Translations under genes and position numbers: made by a program
The notes under the pieces: model-generated
The model's input: the letters and a program-made list of their open reading frames with translations, nothing else
Database searches by the model: none
Told to the model about the DNA's origin: nothing
In this document: piece after piece, positions 40,317-48,905 of the stretch
How positions within the stretch are numbered: position 1 is the stretch's first letter
How the letters are laid out: each line of letters begins with the position of its first letter
Assembly: GCF_030815125.1 (NCBI RefSeq)
Contig: NZ_JAUSWH010000021.1
Span: 1 to 64,000, forward strand
From: Allorhizobium paknamense
Lineage (GTDB): Bacteria > Pseudomonadota > Alphaproteobacteria > Rhizobiales > Rhizobiaceae
Length of the DNA: 64,000 nt
Direction: 5' to 3'

Positions 40317-41198
40317 TTACTTCTTGCGCGGAAAGCGCTTGGCAAAATCGTCGGCGATCTCGTTCATCGTCACGAACTTCACGCCGGGATGTTTGATCAT
40401 ATAGGCATAAAGCCGTTCCAGCATCATCAGAACCTGCGGGCGTCCGGCCACATCGGGATGGATGGTGATGGGGAAAACGGCATAATCCATTTCGCGATAG
40501 ACCCAGTCGAACTGGTCGCGCCAGATCTGCTCGATGTCATGCGGATTGACGAAGCCATGGCTGTTCGGCGACTTCTTGATGAACATCATCGGCGGCAGGT
40601 CATCGAGATACCAGGAGGCGGGAATTTCGATGAGATCGGTTTCCTGCCCGCGCTTCAGCGGCACCATCCAGTCGGACGGCTTTTTCGAGTAATCGATCTT
40701 TGTCCAGCTATCGCCCACCCGCACATAGTACGGCGTAAAATCGTTATGCATCAGCGAGTGGTCGTATTTGATGCCGCGTTCCAGCAACAACTCGTTGGTG
40801 ACATTGGAAAACTCCCACCACGGCGCGACATAGCCGGTGGGGCGCTTGCCGGAGAGCTTGGTGACCAGCTCGATACACTTGTCGAGCACTTCGGTTTCCT
40901 GCTCCCGCGTCATCGCAATCGGGTTTTCATGGGTATAGCCGTGAATGCCGATTTCATGACCGGCATCGGCCACGGCCTGCATCTGCTCGGGAAAAGTCTC
41001 GATCGAGTGGCCGGGAATGAACCATGTGGTCTTGATGCCGAAGCGCTCGAACAGCTTCAACAGGCGCGGACTGCCGACTTCACCGGCAAACAGGCCGCGC
41101 GAAATATCATCCGGCGAATCCTCGCCACCATAGGAACCGAGCCAGCCGGCGACGGCATCGACATCGATGCCGAAACTGCAAAAGATTTCCTTGGCCAT
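40317..41198 (-). CDS. Polysaccharide deacetylase-family (NodB-fold) hydrolase
   Basis: A 293-residue carbohydrate-esterase-4-like metalloenzyme. The metal triad is visible as D12/D14 (GIDVDAVAGW), H86 and H90 (IGIHGYTHENP). Members of this short branch, which lack export signals, often hydrolyse C-N bonds of small molecules, as in PuuE-type allantoinases and imidases, rather than polysaccharides. There is no signal peptide, so it is cytoplasmic. AAGGAG precedes the ATG. Its place among transporter, SDR and amidase genes points to a small-molecule amide or imide substrate (inference). Confidence 0.83.
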   Translation of the reverse strand: MAKEIFCSFGIDVDAVAGWLGSYGGEDSPDDISRGLFAGEVGSPRLLKLFERFGIKTTWFIPGHSIETFPEQMQAVADAGHEIGIHGYTHENPIAMTREQETEVLDKCIELVTKLSGKRPTGYVAPWWEFSNVTNELLLERGIKYDHSLMHNDFTPYYVRVGDSWTKIDYSKKPSDWMVPLKRGQETDLIEIPASWYLDDLPPMMFIKKSPNSHGFVNPHDIEQIWRDQFDWVYREMDYAVFPITIHPDVAGRPQVLMMLERLYAYMIKHPGVKFVTMNEIADDFAKRFPRKK

Positions 41199-41247
41199 GG
41201 GTGTTTCTCCTTTTTTCTATCCTAAAACTGAAAGGGGGCGTAGGCCC

Positions 41248-41314
41248 TAGAGCGCTTTGTTTTTCCGCATTTCCGGACGGAAAACCGGTTTCCACTTTTT
41301 CTGGAAATGCTCTA
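41248..41314 (-). repeat. RIME-like intergenic repeat
   Basis: TAGAGCGC ... CATTTCCGGACGGAAAACCGG ends ... CTGGAAATGCTCTA. Read on the minus strand, the end TAGAGCATTTCC supplies the TAG stop codon of the ATPase gene at 41312-41314. Confidence 0.88.
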
Positions 41315-42397
41315 AGCTGCCGGAATCACGGTAGCCGCCTCCGGCTTCCAACTGAGCGTCACCGGCGCATCGACGGCAAAGCTGCCGGGGCGGTATTTCT
41401 CGACATGGGCCTCCAGCGACACCGAGCGGCCATCCTCCAGCGTGGCGAGAATATGCGAGACATGGCCCACCACATCGAAACGCGCCACCCGGGCGGGCAC
41501 GGCATTCTCCAGGCCCGAAACGCCGGAGGAGGTAATTTCGATCGCTTCCGCCGGAACGACGAGCTGGACATCGCCGGAAAGAGCGGCAGACGCATTCGCC
41601 ATGCCGCGCATCAGGCCGTGGCCGGTGTCCACCACGGCGATTTCGCTTTCCAACCCCCGCAGCCTGCCGGGAAACAGGGTGTTGCGGCCAATGAACTGCG
41701 CCACGAAGGGCGTGTTGGGCCGGGTATAGAGCTGATGCGGCGGGCTCACCTGCTCGATCCGCCCCTGGCTCATCACCACGATCCGGTCGGACAGCGCAAG
41801 CGCCTCGGACTGCGCATGGGTCACGAAGATGAAGGTGACGCCGAGCGTTTTCTGAAGAAGCTTCAACTCGTTCTGGATGGCCTTGCGCAGATTGGCGTCG
41901 AGCGCGCCGAGCGGCTCGTCCAGCAGAAGGATATCCGGCTCCACCACCAGCCCGCGGGCCAGCGCGATGCGCTGGCGCTGACCGCCGGAAAGCCGGTCCG
42001 GCTTGCGCTCGGCAATATCTTCAAGGCCAAGCGTCGCCAGAATACGATCCACCTTGGCGTCACGTTCGGCCTTGGGCATGCCCTTCACCTCCAGACCGTA
42101 ACCAACATTGCGGCGCACGGTCATATGGGGAAAGAGGGCGTAATTCTGAAAGATCATCGAAGTCGGGCGGTGCTGCGGCGGCAGGTCGTTCATCCGCACG
42201 CCCTTGATCATCATGTCACCCGAGGAAATGCTCTCAAAGCCCGCAATCATCCTGAGCGTCGTGGTCTTGCCGCAGCCGGAAGGGCCGAGAAAGGCGATGA
42301 ACTCACCCTTGTTGACGGCCAGGTTGAAATCGATGACGGCGGGCGTGCCATTGTCATAGACCTTGCCGACATGCAGGAGTTCGAGGTCGAAGATCAT
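41312..42397 (-). CDS. ABC transporter ATP-binding protein, PotA-like
   Basis: A 361-residue PotA/UgpC-type ATPase. Walker A GPSGCGKTT near 38, signature LSGGQRQRIALARG near 136, Walker B ILLLDEPLGALD near 157, switch His present in FVTHAQSEAL near 191, and a C-terminal TOBE domain (VVPAEAIEI). ATG 42397 has GGAG 6-7 nt upstream; an ATG 12 nt earlier has a ribosome site that is too close. The stop codon lies in a repeat. It follows the TAT-exported binding-protein gene and is the second ATPase of the cluster, the first being at 47.3 kb. Confidence 0.88.
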   Translation of the reverse strand: MIFDLELLHVGKVYDNGTPAVIDFNLAVNKGEFIAFLGPSGCGKTTTLRMIAGFESISSGDMMIKGVRMNDLPPQHRPTSMIFQNYALFPHMTVRRNVGYGLEVKGMPKAERDAKVDRILATLGLEDIAERKPDRLSGGQRQRIALARGLVVEPDILLLDEPLGALDANLRKAIQNELKLLQKTLGVTFIFVTHAQSEALALSDRIVVMSQGRIEQVSPPHQLYTRPNTPFVAQFIGRNTLFPGRLRGLESEIAVVDTGHGLMRGMANASAALSGDVQLVVPAEAIEITSSGVSGLENAVPARVARFDVVGHVSHILATLEDGRSVSLEAHVEKYRPGSFAVDAPVTLSWKPEAATVIPAA

Positions 42398-42438
42398 ATC
42401 CGGCTCCATTCTCCGGGTTAGGGTGCCGCCGAAACGGT

Positions 42439-42506
42439 CTAACCATTTGTTTTTACGTGTTCCCAGACGGAAAACCGGTTCCCGCTTTTCCTGAAAACAC
42501 GATTGA
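42439..42506. repeat. RIME-like intergenic repeat
   Basis: TCTAACCATTTGTTTTTACG, then CAGACGGAAAACCGG and TTCCCGCTTTTCCTGAAAAC: a diverged copy of the same family, between the ATPase and binding-protein genes. Confidence 0.75.
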
Positions 42507-42605
42507 AAAAACTGCCCCTCCAAGGGGGGATTGGGTCAAGGTTTGGAGGGGCAGAGACCTTCCGCCGCCCAAGATGTGCGGGTCCTGAGCGGCTCGAGGC
42601 AAAGA

Positions 42606-43832
42606 TCAGGCGTTCAGGAATTCGTCCCACTTCTGGATGAGGTGGTCGTATTCATCCGGCCACTGATGCCAATAGGCGACGTTCTTGGCGCGCTCTTCCA
42701 GCGAGCCGCCATCGCGCAGGTCGCCTTCCTTGATGCCGCGCTCCGGCGCGCCCTTCCACGGCTTGCCCTCGTACCAGAAGGCATATTTGTCCGGGTTCAT
42801 AACGCTTTTGATATTGGTGGAGGGCGAGTAGTAGCCCTGCTCCGAAACGGTGATGCCCGGCTGGCCCGAGAGCCAGTAATCGGCATAGGCAATCACCGCA
42901 TCCTTGTTGGTGGTGCCGGCGATCATCGAGGGGCCAATGGCCCAGCCGCGATAGCCTTCCTTCGGCACGGCATATTTGCAGGCCTTGCCCTGCGCCTTGA
43001 CCGCCATGACGGCAGGTTGCCAGGCATCGCAGACCACCATTTCGCCGGAAGCCATGAGGTTGACCAGTTCGCCGAAATCGCCCCAGAGCGCGCGGAACTG
43101 ACCCTCCTTCTTCTTGGAAATCAGGAAGGCTGCGGCTTCGTCGATTTCCTTGGCGCTCGGATTGCCGGGGTTCTTCACATTGAGAAGGCCGAGTGTGTTC
43201 ATGGCCATGATGGCCTGACCGATGGCGATCAGCGGATCGGTGTTGAGGCCGGATTTGCCCTTCCACTTCTTGTCGAAGATCGCCGTCCAGCTATTGGCTT
43301 CTTCGGCGGAGAGCACATCCGGGTTATAGCCGATGGAATCGTAGTTATAGACGGCTGGCACCATGTTCAGCACCGTCTTGCCTTCATCGGCCCAGATCTG
43401 CCCGACGATCTGCGCCTTCAGGTCCCATTTGTCGGAGGGCTTGATGAAGGTTTCGCGGATATTGGCCCAGTTCTTCAGGCCAGACGCCGGAATCGGATCG
43501 ACATTGTTGGTCATGACGATCGACGGCAGACGCTCGGCGATGATTTCCCAGCAATCGTAATCCTTGGAGCCCGAGAGAATCTTGGTCTGGGCATCTGGGA
43601 AAGTTGCCGCCGTGCCGGAGGTCGATCCGACGCCGGAAGCCTTCTTGAAGTCATCGAGAATACGCTCCTGCACCGTCACGGACAGGCCGATGGTGCGCAG
43701 TTGCTGGCTGGCGAGCGAGGCGGCATAAGCCTTTTTCGAGCCGAGGAAGGGCGTACCGCCCCCCATTGCCAGCGCCATGGCACCTGCCGATGCCTTGAGC
43801 ACGGAGCGGCGATTGATTTCCATTTTCGACAT
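42606..43832 (-). CDS. TAT-exported PotD-like ABC substrate-binding protein
   Basis: A 408-residue periplasmic binding protein of the spermidine/putrescine type (SBP_bac_8). The N-terminus has a twin-arginine signal (INRRSVLKASAGAMALAMGG, cleavage near AYA at residue 37), so the folded protein is exported by Tat. The mature part contains YNYDSIGYNPDVLS and DPDKYAFWYEGKPWKG-like family segments. GGAGAAGG precedes the ATG. It supplies ligand to the permeases at 45.6-47.3 kb, most likely a cationic or amide compound. A signal-less paralogue lies at 37.5 kb. Confidence 0.88.
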   Translation of the reverse strand: MSKMEINRRSVLKASAGAMALAMGGGTPFLGSKKAYAASLASQQLRTIGLSVTVQERILDDFKKASGVGSTSGTAATFPDAQTKILSGSKDYDCWEIIAERLPSIVMTNNVDPIPASGLKNWANIRETFIKPSDKWDLKAQIVGQIWADEGKTVLNMVPAVYNYDSIGYNPDVLSAEEANSWTAIFDKKWKGKSGLNTDPLIAIGQAIMAMNTLGLLNVKNPGNPSAKEIDEAAAFLISKKKEGQFRALWGDFGELVNLMASGEMVVCDAWQPAVMAVKAQGKACKYAVPKEGYRGWAIGPSMIAGTTNKDAVIAYADYWLSGQPGITVSEQGYYSPSTNIKSVMNPDKYAFWYEGKPWKGAPERGIKEGDLRDGGSLEERAKNVAYWHQWPDEYDHLIQKWDEFLNA

Positions 43833-43948
43833 GGTCCTTCTCCAGTTCTTGTTCCCCTGAAACCCCGGCCCCCATGAGCTGACGTTTCGACCAAAATGCT
43901 TCGGGGCTTCGCCCTCTTGTCTTGCCTGTCCTTGAAAACAGGGGGGTA

Positions 43949-44051
43949 AGAGCGCTTTTCGATCTGATTGCTTCAGATCAGCGCTCTAACTCTTTGTTTC
44001 TACGCATTTCCGGACGGAAAACCGGATTCCACTTTTCCTGGAAATGCTCTA
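43949..44051 (-). repeat. RIME-like intergenic repeats
   Basis: A hairpin, AGAGCGC ... GCGCTCT (43949-43987) with inner GATCTGA/TCAGATC arms, is followed by TTTCCGGACGGAAAACCGG and CTGGAAATGCTCTA. On the minus strand TAGAGCATTTCC provides the TAG stop (44049-44051) of the SDR gene. Confidence 0.87.
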
Positions 44052-44813
44052 GTACCGCCCCACCAGCAGGCCACCATCGACCACCACGACCTGACCGGTC
44101 ATGTAGCGGGCGGCTTGGGAGGCGAGAAAGGTGATGACATCGGCGATATCGGAGGGGTCGCCGAGACGGCCCATGGGAATGAAGGCGGCGGCCTTTTCGG
44201 CCTCCACCGGACCCAGCGAATTTTCCTCGGAGAGAAGCTGGGCGGTGCGGATATAGCCGGGGGCAACGCCGTTGACGCGCACGCCATCGCGCGCCATCTC
44301 CACCGCCAGCGCCCGCACCAGACCGATCACCCCGGCCTTGGCGGCGGAATAATGCACATGCTCATCCCAGCCATAGGCAATGCCCATGATCGAGGAGAGC
44401 GCGACGACGCTGCCGGACTTGCGCGCCCGCATGGCGGGGGCTGCGGCGCGAACCAGCCGGAACATGGCCTTGAGATCGATGTCGAAGGTCAGGTCCCACT
44501 TCTCGTCGGTCAATTCGTAGAGCGGTGTACGGTGGGCGATCCCGGCATTGGCGACAATCACGTCGAGCGGCCCGAGCCGGGCCTCGACATCGGCGACAAT
44601 CTCATCGGCACGGGTTGGCGAGCGCACGTCATAGGGCAGAAATTCCGCCGATCCGCCGTCTGCGCGGATAGCCGCCGCCGTTGCCTCGCCTTCCTGTTCC
44701 AGAATATCGGTGACGATCACATGGTCGCCCAGCGCCGCAAACGCCCGGGCCGCAGCCTGACCGATGCCGATCCCGGCCCCCGTGATGAGAACATTGCGCT
44801 TTTGTGCTGACAT
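44049..44813 (-). CDS. SDR-family oxidoreductase
   Basis: A 254-residue short-chain dehydrogenase. The cofactor motif TGAGIGIGQA is at 11-20, NAG in VIVANAGIAH near 85, catalytic Ser in ALSSIMG near 135 and YxxxK in HYSAAKAGV near 150. An Asp after the second beta strand (VTDILEQEG) suggests NAD preference. It is adjacent to a second SDR gene (11 bp), indicating paired oxidation or reduction steps on the imported compound. ATG 44813 has AAGGA upstream. The stop codon lies in a repeat. Confidence 0.86.
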   Translation of the reverse strand: MSAQKRNVLITGAGIGIGQAAARAFAALGDHVIVTDILEQEGEATAAAIRADGGSAEFLPYDVRSPTRADEIVADVEARLGPLDVIVANAGIAHRTPLYELTDEKWDLTFDIDLKAMFRLVRAAAPAMRARKSGSVVALSSIMGIAYGWDEHVHYSAAKAGVIGLVRALAVEMARDGVRVNGVAPGYIRTAQLLSEENSLGPVEAEKAAAFIPMGRLGDPSDIADVITFLASQAARYMTGQVVVVDGGLLVGRY

Positions 44814-44824
44814 CGACTTTTCCT

Positions 44825-45571
44825 TCACAACATCACATCGCCGGAATTCGGCCCCAGCGTCTGGCCGACGAATAGCGCGGCCTCATCGGAGGCGAGGAAA
44901 GACACCGTGGCCGCCACCTCCTCCGGCTCGCCAAAGCGGCCAAGCGGCAGTTCCGCCCGTTTGGCGGCGCGCCAGTCCTCGGAAAGCTCCATGACCAGCG
45001 GCGTATTGATCGGCCCCGGCGCAACCGCATTGACACGCACGCCACGCGCCGAAACCTCGCGCGCCAGCGCCTTGGTCATGCCGATGATCGCCGCCTTGGC
45101 GCCGGAATAATGCACGAGCTGAACGCCGCCGATCTGCCCGAGCTGCGAGGCGACGTTGACGATGACGCCCTGCCCGGCGGACAGCATGGAAGGCAGCACC
45201 GCCTGCATCATCAGAAACGTGCCGCGCACATGCACCGCAAACATCCGGTCGAAATGCTTGACGCTCAAATCCTCGAAAAAGGCCTGATGGGCGATGCCTG
45301 CATTGTTGACCAGCAGCGTGACCGGCCCGAAAGCCGCAACCGCCGCTTGATGAATGGCCGTGACATCCGCCTCGCTGGACACATCCCCGGCAAAGCCCTT
45401 AGCCCTGCCCGAGGCGGCGCGAATCTCATCCGCCACCGCTTCAGCCCGCTCCTGTTTCAGATCGTTGACCAGCACGGCATAGCCATCCGCGGCCAGCCTG
45501 ATCGCAATCGCCCGGCCAATACCGGACCCTGCGCCGGTGACGATGGCGCTCTTCTGAAGCTCTGCCATCAT
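44825..45571 (-). CDS. SDR-family oxidoreductase
   Basis: A 248-residue short-chain dehydrogenase. Cofactor motif TGAGSGIGRAIA near 12-23, NNAG near 88, catalytic Tyr-Lys in HYSGAKAAII near 155-159. NDLKQ after beta 2 suggests NAD use. The start overlaps the permease stop (ATGATGG), with AGGAGGA just upstream, so the pair is translationally coupled. Similar in sequence to the SDR encoded 11 bp downstream; probably a duplicated enzyme acting on a related intermediate. Substrate unknown. Confidence 0.86.
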   Translation of the reverse strand: MMAELQKSAIVTGAGSGIGRAIAIRLAADGYAVLVNDLKQERAEAVADEIRAASGRAKGFAGDVSSEADVTAIHQAAVAAFGPVTLLVNNAGIAHQAFFEDLSVKHFDRMFAVHVRGTFLMMQAVLPSMLSAGQGVIVNVASQLGQIGGVQLVHYSGAKAAIIGMTKALAREVSARGVRVNAVAPGPINTPLVMELSEDWRAAKRAELPLGRFGEPEEVAATVSFLASDEAALFVGQTLGPNSGDVML

Positions 45572-46413
45572 GCTTCCTCCTGAATGGCGATGCGTTTGGC
45601 GCGGCGCACGGAGAGCACCATCAGTGCGGCATAGGTGCCGAGCAGCGCGAAGGAAAAAAGCGTAGTCAGCACGCCGAAGGCAAAGACATTGGGATGCACT
45701 TCCACCGAGAAGGTGCCGTAAATGGCAAGCGGCAGCGTCAGATCGCGTCCCGAGGCAAAAAGCGTGCGGGAAAACTCGTCATAGGAGAGCGTGAAGGCAA
45801 ACAGCATGGCCGACAGCACGCCCGGAAAGATCAGCGGAAAGGTGATCTTGCGAAAGGTGCGCAAGGGGCTGACGCCGAGCGACCATGCCGCCTCCTCGAC
45901 GCTCGGATCGAAGCGGTTGAAGATGGCCAGCATCACCAGAAAGGCAAAGGGGAAGGTATAGACCACATGCAGCACGAAGGCCGTGCCCCACCAGTGCCTG
46001 TCGATGCCGAGCGTGTTGGCGACCAGCGCCATGCCCAGTCCCACCAGAACCCCCGGCACCATCATGCCCAGTACGATCAGGTAGAAGACGATGCCGGAGC
46101 CGCGAAATTTCCGCCGGAAGGCTTGAGCGGAGGCAACGCCGAGCACGGTGGAGACGATCATCGTCATGCCCGCCAGCAACAGCGACCGCACCAGCGCATC
46201 ATTGATCGGCAGCGGCGAGACGCGCGAGGGCGGCGTCAGGCCGAAGAGATGCCGATACCAATAGGTCGACCATTCGATGATCGGGAATTGCGGGCCGCCC
46301 TCCGGCCCGGTCTGGAAGGAGAGGATGGCAAGAACCGCCAGCGGTCCATAGAGGAAGACCAGAAAGAGCGCGGTATAGGCCCCGAGCCCGAGCTTGATGG
46401 CGCCATTGTTCAT
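45568..46413 (-). CDS. ABC transporter permease, PotC-like
   Basis: A 281-residue PotC-type permease with six hydrophobic segments and the EAA loop EEAAWSLGVSPLRTFRKITF near 190-210. ATG 46413 has AAGGAG 8 nt upstream and lies 2 bp after the stop of the first permease gene. The frame stays open further upstream but that part is antisense-like coding inside the PotB-like gene and is not used. With the PotB-like partner it forms the channel for the ligand of the Tat-exported binding protein. Confidence 0.88.
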   Translation of the reverse strand: MNNGAIKLGLGAYTALFLVFLYGPLAVLAILSFQTGPEGGPQFPIIEWSTYWYRHLFGLTPPSRVSPLPINDALVRSLLLAGMTMIVSTVLGVASAQAFRRKFRGSGIVFYLIVLGMMVPGVLVGLGMALVANTLGIDRHWWGTAFVLHVVYTFPFAFLVMLAIFNRFDPSVEEAAWSLGVSPLRTFRKITFPLIFPGVLSAMLFAFTLSYDEFSRTLFASGRDLTLPLAIYGTFSVEVHPNVFAFGVLTTLFSFALLGTYAALMVLSVRRAKRIAIQEEA

Positions 46414-46415
46414 GA

Positions 46416-47315
46416 TCACAGCTCCTTCCTGAGATCGACCACCCGGAGCAGCGCCGCAACGACCGCGCCCATAAGAATGGTGAGCACCACGCCCGCCACA
46501 GCGGCAAAGGCCCATTTCAGCGATCCGACCTGGGTGACGATGATATTGCCGAGCAGATTGACCTTGCGACCCGACAGCGCTGCCGAGGTTGCGAACTCCC
46601 CCAGCACCATGACAGAGACGAAAATGGCTCCGACCACCACACCCGGCATGGAGAGCGGCAGAATGATGGTGCGGAAGATGCGCCAGAAGCCCGCCCCGAG
46701 ATCCTGCGCGGCTTCCAGCACCGACTGGTCGATGCGGCCCATCATGAAGGCGATGGGGCCGACCATGAATACGCAGTAGATCTGCGTCATGCCGATAATG
46801 ACCGACAGTTCCGAAAACAGCAGCACCTCGATGGGATGATCGATGATGCCGAAATGGGTGAGGATCAGATTGATCGCCCCTTCCTTGCCCAGCATTGGCC
46901 GCCAGGCCAGAACGCGAATGAGAAAGGAGGTCCAGAAGGGAATGACGCAGAGGACGAGCAGCACCGTCTGGACGGTCTTGTTCTTCACGAACAGCCCGAC
47001 ATAAAGGGCTGCCGGATAGCCCACCACCAGGGTTGCGGCGAGCACGATCAGCCAGAGCCGCACCGTGGTCCACAACGCGCCGAGATAGGTATCGCTGGTG
47101 AAGAAGGTCACCCAGCTTTGCAGCGTCAGCACCGGCTCGATCTTGAAGGTGGTCTGCGTCCAGAAGGACACATAGACCATCATCAGAATGGGCAGCACCA
47201 GAAACAGGCTCATCCAGACAATGCCGGGCAGAAGCAGCCAGAGCGAGCGGTTGACGCGGCGCGGCGCTTCCGCCTCAGCCACCACCGCCTGTTGCGAGGA
47301 AACGACCGCCGTCAT
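46416..47315 (-). CDS. ABC transporter permease, PotB-like
   Basis: A 299-residue PotB-type permease. A charged N-terminus precedes the first helix (LWLLLPGIVWMSLFLVLPIL, near 25-45), and the EAA loop is LEAAQDLGAGFWRIFRTIIL near 195-215. It follows the ATPase gene by 33 bp and the PotC-like gene follows after 2 bp. Likely imports a small cationic or amide compound used by the SDR and hydrolase genes of this cluster. Confidence 0.88.
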   Translation of the reverse strand: MTAVVSSQQAVVAEAEAPRRVNRSLWLLLPGIVWMSLFLVLPILMMVYVSFWTQTTFKIEPVLTLQSWVTFFTSDTYLGALWTTVRLWLIVLAATLVVGYPAALYVGLFVKNKTVQTVLLVLCVIPFWTSFLIRVLAWRPMLGKEGAINLILTHFGIIDHPIEVLLFSELSVIIGMTQIYCVFMVGPIAFMMGRIDQSVLEAAQDLGAGFWRIFRTIILPLSMPGVVVGAIFVSVMVLGEFATSAALSGRKVNLLGNIIVTQVGSLKWAFAAVAGVVLTILMGAVVAALLRVVDLRKEL

Positions 47316-47348
47316 TGAGCGCCCTCCCTGAAGCTGTTTGTCAGTTTA

Positions 47349-48422
47349 TCAAGCGAAAACAAGCGCATCCTCCCTTTTCCAGACGAGGGCGTAGCGGCCA
47401 TGCTCCTGATAGGTTTCAGGTTGCTTCCGGCTGAGATGCGCCTCGACCTCGAACACCTGGCCGTCATCGAGATTGAAGAAGGAATTGACGGCAGAGCCCG
47501 AATATTCGGAGGCGAGGAAGGTGCCCTCGAAGCGGGCCTCATCCTCGGCAATGGGTGCCCCGAGCGGGCGGACATCGATCCGGTCATAGCGGATGGCATA
47601 GGCGGCCTCGGCAGCGGGCCTGAGGTGCGAGCCGAGCGGCAACCGCCCGGCGGCGGTGTGGAACACACCCTTTTCCGGCCTGCCGGTGAGCACATTGTAG
47701 CAATTGAGAAAGCGCGCCACCGCCGGAGATGCGGGATTGCTGTAAAGCTCGCCGGAGGGCGAGGCCTGGGCGATACGGCCACGATCCAGCACCAGAACCT
47801 GATCGCCCATGGCGAGCGCTTCGGTCTCGCTGCCCGTCACATGCAGGAAGGTGACGCCGCAGCGTTCGCGAATGCTGCGCAACTCGCCGCGCATGCGTGC
47901 CCTGAGATTGGCATCCAGCGCCCCGAGCGGCTCGTCCAGCAGCACCATGTTCGGCTCTGTCACCAGCGTCCGGGCCAGCGCCACGCGCTGCCGCTGCCCC
48001 CCGGAAATCTGGATGACGGCGCGATCCTCCAGCCCGGAGAGGCCGACAAGGGCGATCATCTCCCGCACCCGCGCCTTGACCTTGGCCGGATCGGTCACCG
48101 GATCCTTTTCCCGCTGCTCCAGCCCGAAGGCGATATTGCCCGCCACCGAAAGATGCGGGAAAAGTGCGAAATTCTGAAATACGAAGCCAATGCCGCGCTG
48201 GTGGGGCGCAAGCCCGTCGATGCGCCGCCCGCCGAACAACACCCGGCCACGATCCGGAGCCTCGAACCCGGCGATGACGCGTAGCAAGGTGGTCTTGCCG
48301 GACCCGCTCGGCCCCAGAAGCGAAATATAGGCATTTTCCGGTAGCGCCATGTCGACGCCATCCAGCGCCCGCTGGTCTCCGTAGGCCTTGACGATGCCGG
48401 ACAGTTCTATCGCCGCACTCAT
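47349..48422 (-). CDS. ABC transporter ATP-binding protein, PotA-like, H-loop variant
   Basis: A 357-residue PotA-type ATPase, first gene of the cluster. Walker A GPSGSGKTT at 37-45, signature ISGGQRQRVALART near 139-152, Walker B MVLLDEPLGALD at 159-170. The H-loop reads HVTGSETEAL: the switch His normally after VT is Gly197. This loss usually impairs hydrolysis at a composite site, so the protein may pair with the canonical ATPase encoded at 41.3 kb, or use a compensating residue. ATG 48422 is chosen; a longer frame upstream lacks support. Confidence 0.86.
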   Translation of the reverse strand: MSAAIELSGIVKAYGDQRALDGVDMALPENAYISLLGPSGSGKTTLLRVIAGFEAPDRGRVLFGGRRIDGLAPHQRGIGFVFQNFALFPHLSVAGNIAFGLEQREKDPVTDPAKVKARVREMIALVGLSGLEDRAVIQISGGQRQRVALARTLVTEPNMVLLDEPLGALDANLRARMRGELRSIRERCGVTFLHVTGSETEALAMGDQVLVLDRGRIAQASPSGELYSNPASPAVARFLNCYNVLTGRPEKGVFHTAAGRLPLGSHLRPAAEAAYAIRYDRIDVRPLGAPIAEDEARFEGTFLASEYSGSAVNSFFNLDDGQVFEVEAHLSRKQPETYQEHGRYALVWKREDALVFA

Positions 48423-48905
48423 GCTCTCGATCCCGGTTTGATGACAGCACCTGATCGAAGACAAGGCTTCGCCGTCGCCGGCATGACCTTCACGCCCACG
48501 TTTCAAGCCTCGGTCAGGCGCGCAATAGTGCGAACCGACACCTTCGAATTGTCTGTAGTGACTGTCGTCTGTTCCACTCCGCGCTTCTGCGAGCGCTTAT
48601 GAAGCAACCATGACATAATTGATTTTTGTATTCAATGATCTTTTTTCAGAAAATGAACACAAAGAGAAGGCGCGACAAAGAAGACCTTGACACCCGGCAA
48701 AATGCCTTAAAATCCAGAGCAACAAGGCGGTTACGTCCGGAAACTCCACTCCCACTTCAGGACAATGCCTTGCTGGCGCTGTTTGGGCTTGATAAAAATC
48801 AGAAAGAAGAGATTTTATTCGGTATTCAAAGTTCATTTTTACCGCACTCAAAACGGCTGTTTGTGTGCAGGAATTCGATAGGCAGGCACGGGAGATGCGA
48901 TATAA
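48423..48905. other. Divergent intergenic region between ATPase and tandem-HTH GntR genes
   Basis: 483 bp with no convincing gene; short open frames here look random. Base composition is visibly more AT-rich around 48600-48860 than the flanking genes, as expected for divergent promoters of the minus-strand transport cluster and the plus-strand regulator. I could not pick out a convincing operator by eye. Confidence 0.5.

Noticed and set aside
45568..47073. Single long 501-codon frame that would join the PotC-like permease to an upstream part
   Set aside because: The upstream part runs out of frame through the PotB-like permease gene; the real start is ATG 46413 with AAGGAG, giving a normal 281-residue permease.
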